From Bacteroidales bacterium (lineage in GTDB: Bacteria > Bacteroidota > Bacteroidia > Bacteroidales > VadinHA17), in the NCBI GenBank assembly GCA_016928075.1, contig JAFGLJ010000062.1:1-64000 (forward strand): a stretch of 64,000 nucleotides of DNA, given 5' to 3'. The notes under the pieces were generated by a model. It saw nothing but the letters and a program-made list of their open reading frames with translations, searched no databases and had not been told where the DNA came from. The translations under genes and the position numbers were made by a program. Shown piece by piece: positions 38,045-45,019 of the stretch; within the stretch, counting starts at the first letter, position 1, and each line of letters opens with the position of its first letter.

Positions 38045-40084
38045 CTACCTTATCCTGCTTCCGTTTTTTGTTTCATCCGTCGGTGATATAAATACCAGGT
38101 TGCCGTCATCTTCTTCCGCCATAAGTATCATTCCCTGTGATATTATTCCCTTGATCTTCCGTGGTTCAAGGTTAACCAGCACCGTTATTTTTTTCCCTTT
38201 TATAGTTGACGGATCAAAGTATTCTGCTATACCGGCAACAACCGTTCGCCTGTCTATCCCTGTATCCAGGGTGAGTTCAAGGAGTTTTTTTGTTTTTGGA
38301 ACCCTGGTGGCATCAATAATAGTTGCCGTGCGTATGTCCATCTTTGTAAAATCATCGAAAGCTATATTCTCTTTCACGGGTTCTGCTTCCTTAGGTGCCT
38401 CTTCGTTTTGTTTTTTTGTTTCCATAAGCTTATTTACCTGTTTTTCCACCTCCTCGTCTTCAATTTTCCTGAATAGAAGACCCGGTTTGTTGATTTTATG
38501 ACCAGGACTGAGAAGATCATCCCTTCCCGCATTATCCCATTGGATGACATTTATATTGAGACATTCCCTTAATTTTTTAACTGAAAAGGGAAGGAAAGGG
38601 TCGAGTATAATTGTAAGATTAGCTGTTATCTGAAGGGCTATATTAAGTATGGTTTTTACTTTTTCCCTGTCGTTTTTTATTACTATCCATGGTTCAGTGT
38701 CAGCAAGATATTTATTCCCGAGTCTTGCAAGGTTCATAGCTTCCTTGAGGGCTTCCCTGAAACGGAAGGCATCAAGTGCGGAAGCCACCTTATCCTTCAA
38801 TACTCCTATTTCTGCAAGCACTTCCCTGTCGTATTCATCAGTCCCTGACAGGGGTGGCACTTCACCATCAAAATAATTACCGGTAAGTATAAGAGTCCTG
38901 TTTACAAAATTACCGAGTATGGCAACCAGTTCGTTATTGTTCCTTGCCTGGAACTCTTTCCACGTGAAGTCATTATCTTTTGTTTCCGGGGCACTGGCAC
39001 ACAGAGTATAGCGCAGCACATCCTGCTCCCCGGGGAATTCCTCAAGATATTCATGCAGCCAGACAGCCCAGTTCCTTGAAGTTGATATTTTATCATTCTC
39101 AAGATTCAGAAACTCGTTGGCGGGCACATTATCAGGAAGGATATATGAGCCTTCGGCTTTAAGCATCGCAGGGAATATGATACAGTGAAATACAATATTA
39201 TCCTTACCGATGAAATGAATCATCCTCGTACCCGGGTCTTTCCAGTATTTTTCCCAGTCGTCGGTAAGCTCACGTGTTGCAGATATATATCCTATGGGAG
39301 CATCAAACCATACATAGAGCACTTTACCCTCTGCTCCACTTACAGGGACAGGTACGCCCCAGTCGAGATCCCTGCTGACAGCCCTGGGCTGCAGTCCGTG
39401 GTCGAGCCATGATTTACACTGTCCATATACATTGGTCTTCCATTCCTTGTGGTCTTCAAGTATCCATTTCCTGAGCCATCCCTGGTATTTATCCAGGGGG
39501 AGGTACCAGTGTTTTGTTTCTTTCATTACCGGTTTTGTTCCACTGACTGTTGAGCGTGGCTTTATCAGGTCTGTGGGGCTTAAAGAAGTACCGCAATTCT
39601 CGCACTGGTCGCCATAGGCCGCATTATGGCCACAGTGAGGGCATGTGCCGATTATATAACGGTCGGCCAGAAAACACTCTGCCTCAGTGTCGTAATACTG
39701 TTCAGAAGATTTTTCAATGAATTCACCCCTGTTGTAAAGGGTGCTGAAGAATTCTGAAGCTGTTTCGTAGTGTATTTTGTTGCTGGTCCTTGAATAAATA
39801 TCGAATTCTATTCCGAAGTCTTCAAAGGATTTTTTGTTAAGTGCATGATAATAATCAACTATCTCCTGGGGAGTAACACCTTCTTTCCTGGCTTTCAGTG
39901 TTATAGGCACTCCATGCTCATCAGACCCGCATATTGAAATAACATCTTCACCTTTTATCCTGAGATACCTTGTATATATATCACTGGGTACATATACACC
40001 TGCCAGGTGTCCGATATGTATTGGTCCATTGGCATATGGCAGTGCCGAAGTAATCAGGTGTCGGTCAGGTTTTTTCATGCTCAA
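38045..40084 (-). CDS. metG: Methionyl-tRNA synthetase
   Basis: 679 residues. HIGH at 23-26 ([12 protein letters not shown]), a zinc knuckle (Cys148, Cys151, Cys161, Cys164) and a KMSKS-type DKISTS at 331-336, then a C-terminal EMAP/tRNA-binding domain ([20 protein letters not shown] onward, about 570-679). This is the long dimeric form. A -7 box lies upstream at 40110-40117. Confidence 0.96.
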   Translation of the reverse strand: MSMKKPDRHLITSALPYANGPIHIGHLAGVYVPSDIYTRYLRIKGEDVISICGSDEHGVPITLKARKEGVTPQEIVDYYHALNKKSFEDFGIEFDIYSRTSNKIHYETASEFFSTLYNRGEFIEKSSEQYYDTEAECFLADRYIIGTCPHCGHNAAYGDQCENCGTSLSPTDLIKPRSTVSGTKPVMKETKHWYLPLDKYQGWLRKWILEDHKEWKTNVYGQCKSWLDHGLQPRAVSRDLDWGVPVPVSGAEGKVLYVWFDAPIGYISATRELTDDWEKYWKDPGTRMIHFIGKDNIVFHCIIFPAMLKAEGSYILPDNVPANEFLNLENDKISTSRNWAVWLHEYLEEFPGEQDVLRYTLCASAPETKDNDFTWKEFQARNNNELVAILGNFVNRTLILTGNYFDGEVPPLSGTDEYDREVLAEIGVLKDKVASALDAFRFREALKEAMNLARLGNKYLADTEPWIVIKNDREKVKTILNIALQITANLTIILDPFLPFSVKKLRECLNINVIQWDNAGRDDLLSPGHKINKPGLLFRKIEDEEVEKQVNKLMETKKQNEEAPKEAEPVKENIAFDDFTKMDIRTATIIDATRVPKTKKLLELTLDTGIDRRTVVAGIAEYFDPSTIKGKKITVLVNLEPRKIKGIISQGMILMAEEDDGNLVFISPTDETKNGSRIR

Positions 40085-40109
40085 GATATATCTGATAAGA
40101 AAATTAGGA

Positions 40110-40117
40110 CAAAGATA
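40110..40117 (-). promoter_or_regulatory. -7 box (TATCTTTG) for metG
   Basis: Minus-strand TAnnTTTG match 26 bp before the metG ATG. No -33 TTG at the usual distance; the element boundary (40127) falls just upstream. Confidence 0.45.
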
Positions 40118-40140
40118 AAAAATTACTGGAATGATGGTAA

Positions 40141-40212
40141 CTTACCTCACTGCGTTCGGTGTAATTTGCTTCGCTGCGCTCAGCGTAACTTGCCTCAATG
40201 CGTTCGGCGTAA
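40141..40212 (+). repeat. Three tandem 24-bp REP-like units
   Basis: Units start at 40141, 40165 and 40189, each ending g[tc]gtaa. Consensus is yttgcytcnntgcgytcrgygtaa. They are GC-richer than the surroundings and partly self-complementary. Related single copies are at 12812-12835 (reverse) and 59629-59648. Confidence 0.8.
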
Positions 40213-40289
40213 TTACGGTTGATTATTTGATATTGATTTAAGTGATTTAATGAATTTGTTAAGCATCTACAGTTCCGTTTTCATCGGAA

Positions 40290-40484
40290 CCTGGCACCAA
40301 AAAAGGACCACAATACAATAATATTCCGTCAATTGTTCGTAGTTTTAAATCCGCCGTTACAATACAGGCAGGAAAAATAAATCCCGGATTCGCATGGCAA
40401 CGACGATATTATGACAGGGTGATACGACATTGGGATGAATATTGCATGATCCGCGACTACATCCGGATAAACCCAAATAAATAA
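40290..40484 (+). pseudogene. C-terminal remnant of a REP-associated tyrosine transposase (RAYT)
   Basis: One open frame of about 64 codons ending TAA at 40482-40484 reads NIPSIVRSFKSAVTIQAG, then FAWQRRYYDRVIRHWDEYCM and IRDYIRINP. This is the C-terminal pattern of IS200/RAYT-like Y1 transposases (SIVRSFKSAVT, FxWQxRYYDRVIR, IxxYIxxNP). The N-terminal part with the HUH motif is missing, no start codon or RBS precedes it, and the same frame has stops at 40239, 40248 and 40251. It is therefore a decayed fragment. Confidence 0.75.
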
Positions 40485-40539
40485 TCCCATCATTCCAATA
40501 TTCCATTCTTTTATTCCTGCGAGACTCCTTTTTTCCTTT

Positions 40540-40547
40540 TATATTTG
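40540..40547 (+). promoter_or_regulatory. -7 box (TATATTTG) for the S66 peptidase gene
   Basis: Exact TAnnTTTG only 7 bp before ATG 40555 and 16 bp before the next in-frame ATG 40564. Transcription would begin at or near the start codon, suggesting a leaderless or very short-leader mRNA. Confidence 0.5.
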
Positions 40548-40554
40548 TGCTATC

Positions 40555-41466
40555 ATGAAAAAAATGATCAAACCACCTGCTTTGAAGAAGGGCGACAGGG
40601 TAGCCGTTGTTGCCCCGGCAGGGTTTGTTGAAAGTGGCGTTGTGGAGCCTGCAATCAATACCCTGGAATCGTGGGGACTGGTTGTGAACAGGGGTCATGC
40701 CCTCTATGAGAGGCATGGCATATTTGCCGGCACAGATGCCCAGCGGCTGGCTGATCTGCAAAAGGCGCTGGATGACCCTGGTATAAGAGCAATAATATGT
40801 GCAAGAGGGGGTTATGGAATGTCGAGAATAATACGCGATATTCATTTCAGGGCTTTCAGGAAAAATCCGAAATGGATTGTAGGGTACAGCGATATTACCG
40901 TATTGCATCTTTTTATTAACTGTAAGCTGGGGATAAGCACACTGCATGCCGAGATGCCCCTGAATTATCACAAGAACGAACCCGCGTCAGCTACATTTGT
41001 GACATTGACTAAATCGCTGTTCAGCGGACCGCAGGATTATGAATGGGAAACTGATCTGTCAAGGACAGGGGAAGCAAAAGGTATACTGACAGGAGGTAAC
41101 CTTTCACTTATGAGTAATCTTTTAGGTACTGAAATCAGGGAATACCTGAAAGGAAAGATACTGTTTATTGAAGAGAAGGGCGAATATTTCTATTCACTGG
41201 ACAGGATGATCACGGGATTGGCCCTGGCCGGTGTATTAAAATGTCTCAAGGGATTAATTATAGGTGGTTTAACTGATATCAAGCAGTCTGAAGTGAAATA
41301 TGCCACAGATGCCAGGGGTATCATTATGGAGAGTGTAAGCCCGTATGGTTTTCCTGTGGCTTTCGGATTCCCGGCAGGTCATGTAAGAGACAACAGGGCA
41401 CTGGTACTTGGTGCGGGTGTAAAGTTTAAAGTATCGGATGGAACTGCCTCTTTGCAGTACCTTTAA
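40555..41466 (+). CDS. ldcA: LD-carboxypeptidase, peptidase S66 family
   Basis: 303 residues. The LdcA features are LKKGDRVAVVAPAG (10-23), CARGGYG (82-88), the nucleophile Ser112 in IVGYSDIT, and GFPAGHVRDNRALVLG with the catalytic His near the C-terminus. It removes the terminal D-Ala from cytosolic murein tetrapeptides during recycling. The first ATG (40555) may be replaced by ATG 40564 (MIKPPALKKGD), given the very close promoter box. No signal peptide. Confidence 0.9.
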   Translation: MKKMIKPPALKKGDRVAVVAPAGFVESGVVEPAINTLESWGLVVNRGHALYERHGIFAGTDAQRLADLQKALDDPGIRAIICARGGYGMSRIIRDIHFRAFRKNPKWIVGYSDITVLHLFINCKLGISTLHAEMPLNYHKNEPASATFVTLTKSLFSGPQDYEWETDLSRTGEAKGILTGGNLSLMSNLLGTEIREYLKGKILFIEEKGEYFYSLDRMITGLALAGVLKCLKGLIIGGLTDIKQSEVKYATDARGIIMESVSPYGFPVAFGFPAGHVRDNRALVLGAGVKFKVSDGTASLQYL

Positions 41467-41468
41467 GA

Positions 41469-42686
41469 TTAAAAAGCTGCCAGCAACAGGTTAATATCCT
41501 TTGACAACAGGTTAAACTTCTGTCCGAGGGTTTCATTTGTGAGTATACCCTTGTAAATATACACACCATAGGTAAGGCCGGTGTAACTTTTCAGCATTGC
41601 ATCCAGTCCGCCCTGGTCGGCCATTTCCTGTATAAGGGGGGTAAAAACATTGCTTAATGCTATTGAAGCTGTCCTGGCTACCCTTGATGGCAGGTTCCAT
41701 GCGGAGAAATGTATCACTCCGTGTTTTTCATAAACGGGATCCTTAAGATCGCGGCATTCCATTGTTTCGATGCAACCACCCCTGTCAATGCTCAGATCTA
41801 TGATGAAGGAACCCCTTTTCATTTTTTTCACCATATCTTCAGTGATATGATACCAGGGCCTCAGATCTTCGATCTGTATTGCTCCGATAAGAACATCAGC
41901 CGACTTAAGGGCTTTGTTAAGAACCTGAGGGTGGTATACGGATGTCTGCAGTCTCTGTCCAAGTATCGACTGGAATTTCCTCAGCCTGTGCACAGAATTA
42001 TCAAAAATCTTCACTTCAGCTCCAAGCCCCAATGCAGCCCTTGCTGCATATTCACCGGCTGTACCGGCGCCAATAATAACCACCTCGGTTGGTGTTACAC
42101 CGGATATCCCGCCGAGCATCACTCCCTTACCGCCATGCTGGTTACTAAGGTATTCGGATGCTATCAGCACTGCAGTGACACCACTTATCTCACTCATAGA
42201 TTCAACCACGGGTAATTCATCATTTTTGTCCCTTATCCTTTCAGAAGCGATGGCCGTGACATTTTTTCGCATCATGGCCGTAAGCGTATCCTTATCCTGT
42301 TTCAGCACTTTCAGGAAGGAAAAAACGGTAGATCTTTCACGAAGCTTGTCAACTTCCTCCTTTGAAAAAGGAGCCACCTTTATTATGAGGTCGCATTTGT
42401 ATACTTCATCACCTGTTTTGGTTATCAGAGCGCCGTTCTCACTGTAATCTTTATCTGAGTAGTTTGCGCCTTTCCCTGATCCTTCCTGTACGTAAACCTT
42501 GTTGCCTGCTTCAACAAGTATATTTACTGCTTCAGGAGTGAGGGCAACCCGCTTCTCATTCTCTTCGGATTCTCGAGGGATACCTATGGTTATTTTTGCC
42601 TTTTTAAGACCTGTCTCAAGGAGCTCTTCCTGGGGCATAAGAGCCGTAGAGGAAATATATTTCCCCTTTTTTTCTTTCTCCTGCAT
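41469..42686 (-). CDS. ald: Alanine dehydrogenase
   Basis: 405 residues. The N-terminal substrate part (TIGIPRESEENEKRVALTPE), NAD-binding VVIIGAGTAGEYAARAALGLGA and SFIIDLSIDRGGCIETME match the alanine dehydrogenase/PntA family in its Bacteroidota form. It deaminates L-alanine to pyruvate with NAD reduction. It has one of the two best promoters in the window (42712-42742). It converges with the S66 peptidase gene, 2 bp apart. Confidence 0.88.
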   Translation of the reverse strand: MQEKEKKGKYISSTALMPQEELLETGLKKAKITIGIPRESEENEKRVALTPEAVNILVEAGNKVYVQEGSGKGANYSDKDYSENGALITKTGDEVYKCDLIIKVAPFSKEEVDKLRERSTVFSFLKVLKQDKDTLTAMMRKNVTAIASERIRDKNDELPVVESMSEISGVTAVLIASEYLSNQHGGKGVMLGGISGVTPTEVVIIGAGTAGEYAARAALGLGAEVKIFDNSVHRLRKFQSILGQRLQTSVYHPQVLNKALKSADVLIGAIQIEDLRPWYHITEDMVKKMKRGSFIIDLSIDRGGCIETMECRDLKDPVYEKHGVIHFSAWNLPSRVARTASIALSNVFTPLIQEMADQGGLDAMLKSYTGLTYGVYIYKGILTNETLGQKFNLLSKDINLLLAAF

Positions 42687-42711
42687 TTGCCGGGCTTTTT
42701 TTTGGTGAACC

Positions 42712-42742
42712 CAAAGTTAAAAAAATAATTGATCTGGAGCAA
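42712..42742 (-). promoter_or_regulatory. Bacteroidota promoter for ald (TTG-N20-TAACTTTG)
   Basis: On the minus strand TTG (42742-42740) is followed after exactly 20 bp by TAACTTTG (42719-42712), 25 bp before the ald ATG. Both elements and the spacing match the known Bacteroidota consensus. Confidence 0.7.
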
Positions 42743-42761
42743 TATGCTTCAAAAGGAAGAC

Positions 42762-42923
42762 TGGAATAATGGAAACGAGGAACCGGAAATTGCGAAGCGA
42801 GGGAGGGTGACGAGTTCGGCGAACCGACGCGGCACGGTGCAGAGAACCGCGCCAGCGGAGTGAGTCAATATTGGAATAATGTTATAGGTCTTAATGTCAC
42901 CATTCCATTATTCAATTATTCCA
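42762..42923. repeat. Element bounded by TGGAATAATGG-type ends with GC-rich core
   Basis: Left end tggaataatgg (42762-42772); right side has ccattattca and attattcca (42908-42923). The core has small self-complementary stretches such as gttcggcgaac and a base composition unlike the AT-rich flanks. It resembles the layout at 12775-12857 and 40127-40497 but without a transposase remnant. Confidence 0.5.
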
Positions 42924-42935
42924 TAAAAAAGCAAT

Positions 42936-42943
42936 TATATTTG
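42936..42943 (+). promoter_or_regulatory. -7 box (TATATTTG) for tsaE
   Basis: Exact TAnnTTTG match 35 bp before ATG 42978. Confidence 0.5.
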
Positions 42944-42977
42944 TAAAGGGGTGATGACACCATAAGCAGAAGAAGCA

Positions 42978-43394
42978 ATGCAGATAAGAATTGAAAATAC
43001 TGACCAGCTGGATAAGGCTGCAGAGCAATTTATCAGCTATACAGAAGGGCAAAATATTTTTGCTTTCTATGGCTCACTGGGTGCCGGCAAAACCACCATT
43101 ATAAAAGCAATATGCAATAACCTGGGTAGTATTGACACTGTAACTAGCCCCAGTTTCACGCTGGTTAATGAATATAAAACCACTAATGGTGATCTACTGT
43201 ACCATTTTGACTTCTTCAGAATAAAAACACAGGAAGAAGTGTTTGATTTTGGTTTCGAAGAATACCTGGTGTCAGGAAGAAAATGCTTCATAGAATGGCC
43301 GGAAAAAGTTGAGTCATTACTCCCAGAGGAAACTGTAAAGGTATATATTGTAGTTAATCCGGATCTGACCAGGATTTTAGAAGTGAGTTATTAG
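42978..43394 (+). CDS. tsaE: tRNA threonylcarbamoyladenosine biosynthesis ATPase TsaE
   Basis: 138 residues, the usual size. The P-loop GSLGAGKTT is at 32-40 and is followed by TSPSFTLVNEYKT and YHFDFFRIKTQEE, then ECxxWPE-like CFIEWPEKVE. It acts with TsaB and TsaD in making t6A37 of ANN-decoding tRNAs; neither partner is in this window. Single-gene unit with its own -7 box. Confidence 0.94.
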   Translation: MQIRIENTDQLDKAAEQFISYTEGQNIFAFYGSLGAGKTTIIKAICNNLGSIDTVTSPSFTLVNEYKTTNGDLLYHFDFFRIKTQEEVFDFGFEEYLVSGRKCFIEWPEKVESLLPEETVKVYIVVNPDLTRILEVSY

Positions 43395-43417
43395 CCCATC
43401 TCAGCCTCAGCCTCAAG

Positions 43418-44977
43418 TTATTCCATTTCCTTAGGTTCCAGTGTGACCACGGGGATCAACATTTCCTGCATCGAAATACCTCCATGCTGGAAAGTGTTCC
43501 TGTAATATTTTGCATAATAATTATAGTTGTTGGGGTAAACCAGGAAATCGTAATTACGTGCAAAAATATACCTGGAAGAGATATTTGTTTTTGGAAGCCC
43601 TGCACTGTGGGGATCGGTTAAATCAAACACTTCCGACGCCCTGTAATCAAGATTTCTGCCCAGTTTATACCTGAGATTGGGCGATGTGCTCCTGTCACCG
43701 GTTACTTTAACGGGGTTAGTTACCTTTACAGTGCCATGGTCGGTGCTGATTATGATCTTTACCTTTTCATTGCCCAGAAGTTTCAGTAATTCATACAGGG
43801 GTGAATATATGAACCATGAATGTGTCAGTGATCGGTATGCTGGTTCATCATTGGCAAGGTCCCTGATAATATCTATTTCAGTACGCGCATGTGATATCAG
43901 GTCAACAAAATTATAAACCAGAACATTAAGGTCCCTGTCAAGGAGTCCGGATAGCGTTTCATTTATCTTTTTCCCTGCTGCATTACTGCTTATTTTATAA
44001 TATTTCCACTTTATATCAAGAGAAAGTCGTGCAAGTTGTTTTTCAAGTAATTCGCTCTCATACTGGTTCTTCCCTTCTTCATCATCATCATAGATCCAGA
44101 GCTCGGGATACAGTTTCTGGATATCAAGTGGCATAAGTCCGCTAAACACTGAATTCCTGGAATACTGGGTTGCGGAAGGAAGTATGCTGTAATATATTGA
44201 CTCCTCTGATATCCTGTAAATGGAGGTTAATTCTTCCGCTATTATTTTCCACTGGTCATACCTGAGATTGTCAATTACTATAAAGAACAACTTATTTTTC
44301 GTTTTGAGATAAGGGAATACTTTCTCCTTCATCAACGATGGGCTCATAAGTGGTTTGCCACCATCCTTGCCTATCCATGATAAATAGTTCAAGGAAACAA
44401 ACTTGGAGAATGCATAATTTGCTTCCTGTTCCTGCATCAGGAATACATCTCGCAGATTGACGTCGTTAGTCTTATCGAGCTGTATATCCCAGTAAACAAG
44501 CTTTTTATAGATATCTATCCATTCAGCCCAGTTATCAGCTTCACTTATCATCTGTCTTATTTTACCGAAATCGCCCTGGTAATCGCTTGTTGTTTTTTCG
44601 GTTACGAGTCTCTGGCTATCGGTATTCTTTTTGAGGCAAAGGAGTATCTGGTTTGGTTTTACCGGCTTAATAAGATAATCGGCTATCTGCGATCCTATGG
44701 CGTCTTCCATGATATTCTCTTCCTCGCTCTTTGTTATCATTACCACTGGAACAGTCGGCCTTATCTGCTTTATTACTTTCAGGGTATCTATGCCACTCAT
44801 GCCGGGCATATGTTCGTCAAGTAATATTATATCATAGTTATTAGCCCCAACAAGGTCAATGGTATCGTTACCGTTGGTGCAGGTTTCAACATCGTAGCCC
44901 TTCTCCTGCAGGAAAATTATATGGGGTTGCAATATTTCAATCTCATCATCAGTCCAGAGAATCCTTATCTTTCTCAT
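43418..44977 (-). CDS. porX: T9SS regulator PorX (receiver-PglZ protein)
   Basis: 519 residues. The CheY-like receiver has acidic pocket Asp10/Asp11, phospho-acceptor Asp54 in IILLDEHMPG, and Lys in LIKPVKPNQ. The rest is a PglZ/alkaline-phosphatase-type domain with KLFFIVIDNLRYDQWKIIAE and STDHGTVKV, as in PorX, a zinc-dependent phosphodiesterase that controls T9SS output. Its classical kinase PorY is not in the window. A -7 box (45010-45017) inside the spacer after porW suggests it can be transcribed apart from porW. Confidence 0.92.
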   Translation of the reverse strand: MRKIRILWTDDEIEILQPHIIFLQEKGYDVETCTNGNDTIDLVGANNYDIILLDEHMPGMSGIDTLKVIKQIRPTVPVVMITKSEEENIMEDAIGSQIADYLIKPVKPNQILLCLKKNTDSQRLVTEKTTSDYQGDFGKIRQMISEADNWAEWIDIYKKLVYWDIQLDKTNDVNLRDVFLMQEQEANYAFSKFVSLNYLSWIGKDGGKPLMSPSLMKEKVFPYLKTKNKLFFIVIDNLRYDQWKIIAEELTSIYRISEESIYYSILPSATQYSRNSVFSGLMPLDIQKLYPELWIYDDDEEGKNQYESELLEKQLARLSLDIKWKYYKISSNAAGKKINETLSGLLDRDLNVLVYNFVDLISHARTEIDIIRDLANDEPAYRSLTHSWFIYSPLYELLKLLGNEKVKIIISTDHGTVKVTNPVKVTGDRSTSPNLRYKLGRNLDYRASEVFDLTDPHSAGLPKTNISSRYIFARNYDFLVYPNNYNYYAKYYRNTFQHGGISMQEMLIPVVTLEPKEME

Positions 44978-45009
44978 TGTATGAAATGTTAAAAAGGCCA
45001 GTAACTTTA

Positions 45010-45017
45010 CAAAGTTA
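45010..45017 (-). promoter_or_regulatory. -7 box (TAACTTTG) for porX
   Basis: Minus-strand TAnnTTTG match 33 bp before the porX ATG, in the 42-bp gap after porW. A -33 TTG at the normal distance is not seen. Confidence 0.4.
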
Positions 45018-45019
45018 TA

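Larger units (their letters stand above)
40127..40497. mobile_element. REP/RAYT-type degenerate element with 11-bp inverted ends
   Basis: tggaatgatgg at 40127-40137 is the exact reverse complement of ccatcattcca at 40487-40497. Between them are three tandem REP-like units and the C-terminal part of a Y1 (REP-associated) transposase reading out toward the right end. The inverted ends belong to the TGGAATAATGG word family found in five other spacers. Confidence 0.6.
40085..40554. other. 470-bp intergenic region with a degenerate mobile element
   Basis: Contents: the metG -7 box (40110-40117), an element with perfect 11-bp inverted ends (40127-40497), three tandem 24-bp REP-like units (40141-40212), a RAYT transposase C-terminal remnant (40290-40484) and the -7 box of the S66 peptidase gene (40540-40547). 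Confidence 0.8.
42687..42977. other. Intergenic region with promoters and a GC-rich insert
   Basis: Contains the ald promoter (42712-42742), a GC-rich stretch (42776-42866) flanked by tggaataatgg (42762-42772) and ccattattca/attattcca (42908-42923), and the tsaE -7 box (42936-42943). No gene is supported. Confidence 0.65.

Noticed and set aside
40357..40971. Minus-strand open frame of 204 codons spanning the metG-ldcA spacer and the first part of the S66 peptidase gene
   Set aside because: It runs antisense through ldcA, whose motifs are clear, and over the inverted-end element. Composition and lack of motifs mark it as a shadow frame.
43418..44977. PglZ domain as part of a BREX phage-defence system
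   Set aside because: The PglZ domain is fused to a receiver and sits next to porW; no brxC, pglX or brxL genes are present. This is the T9SS regulator PorX.
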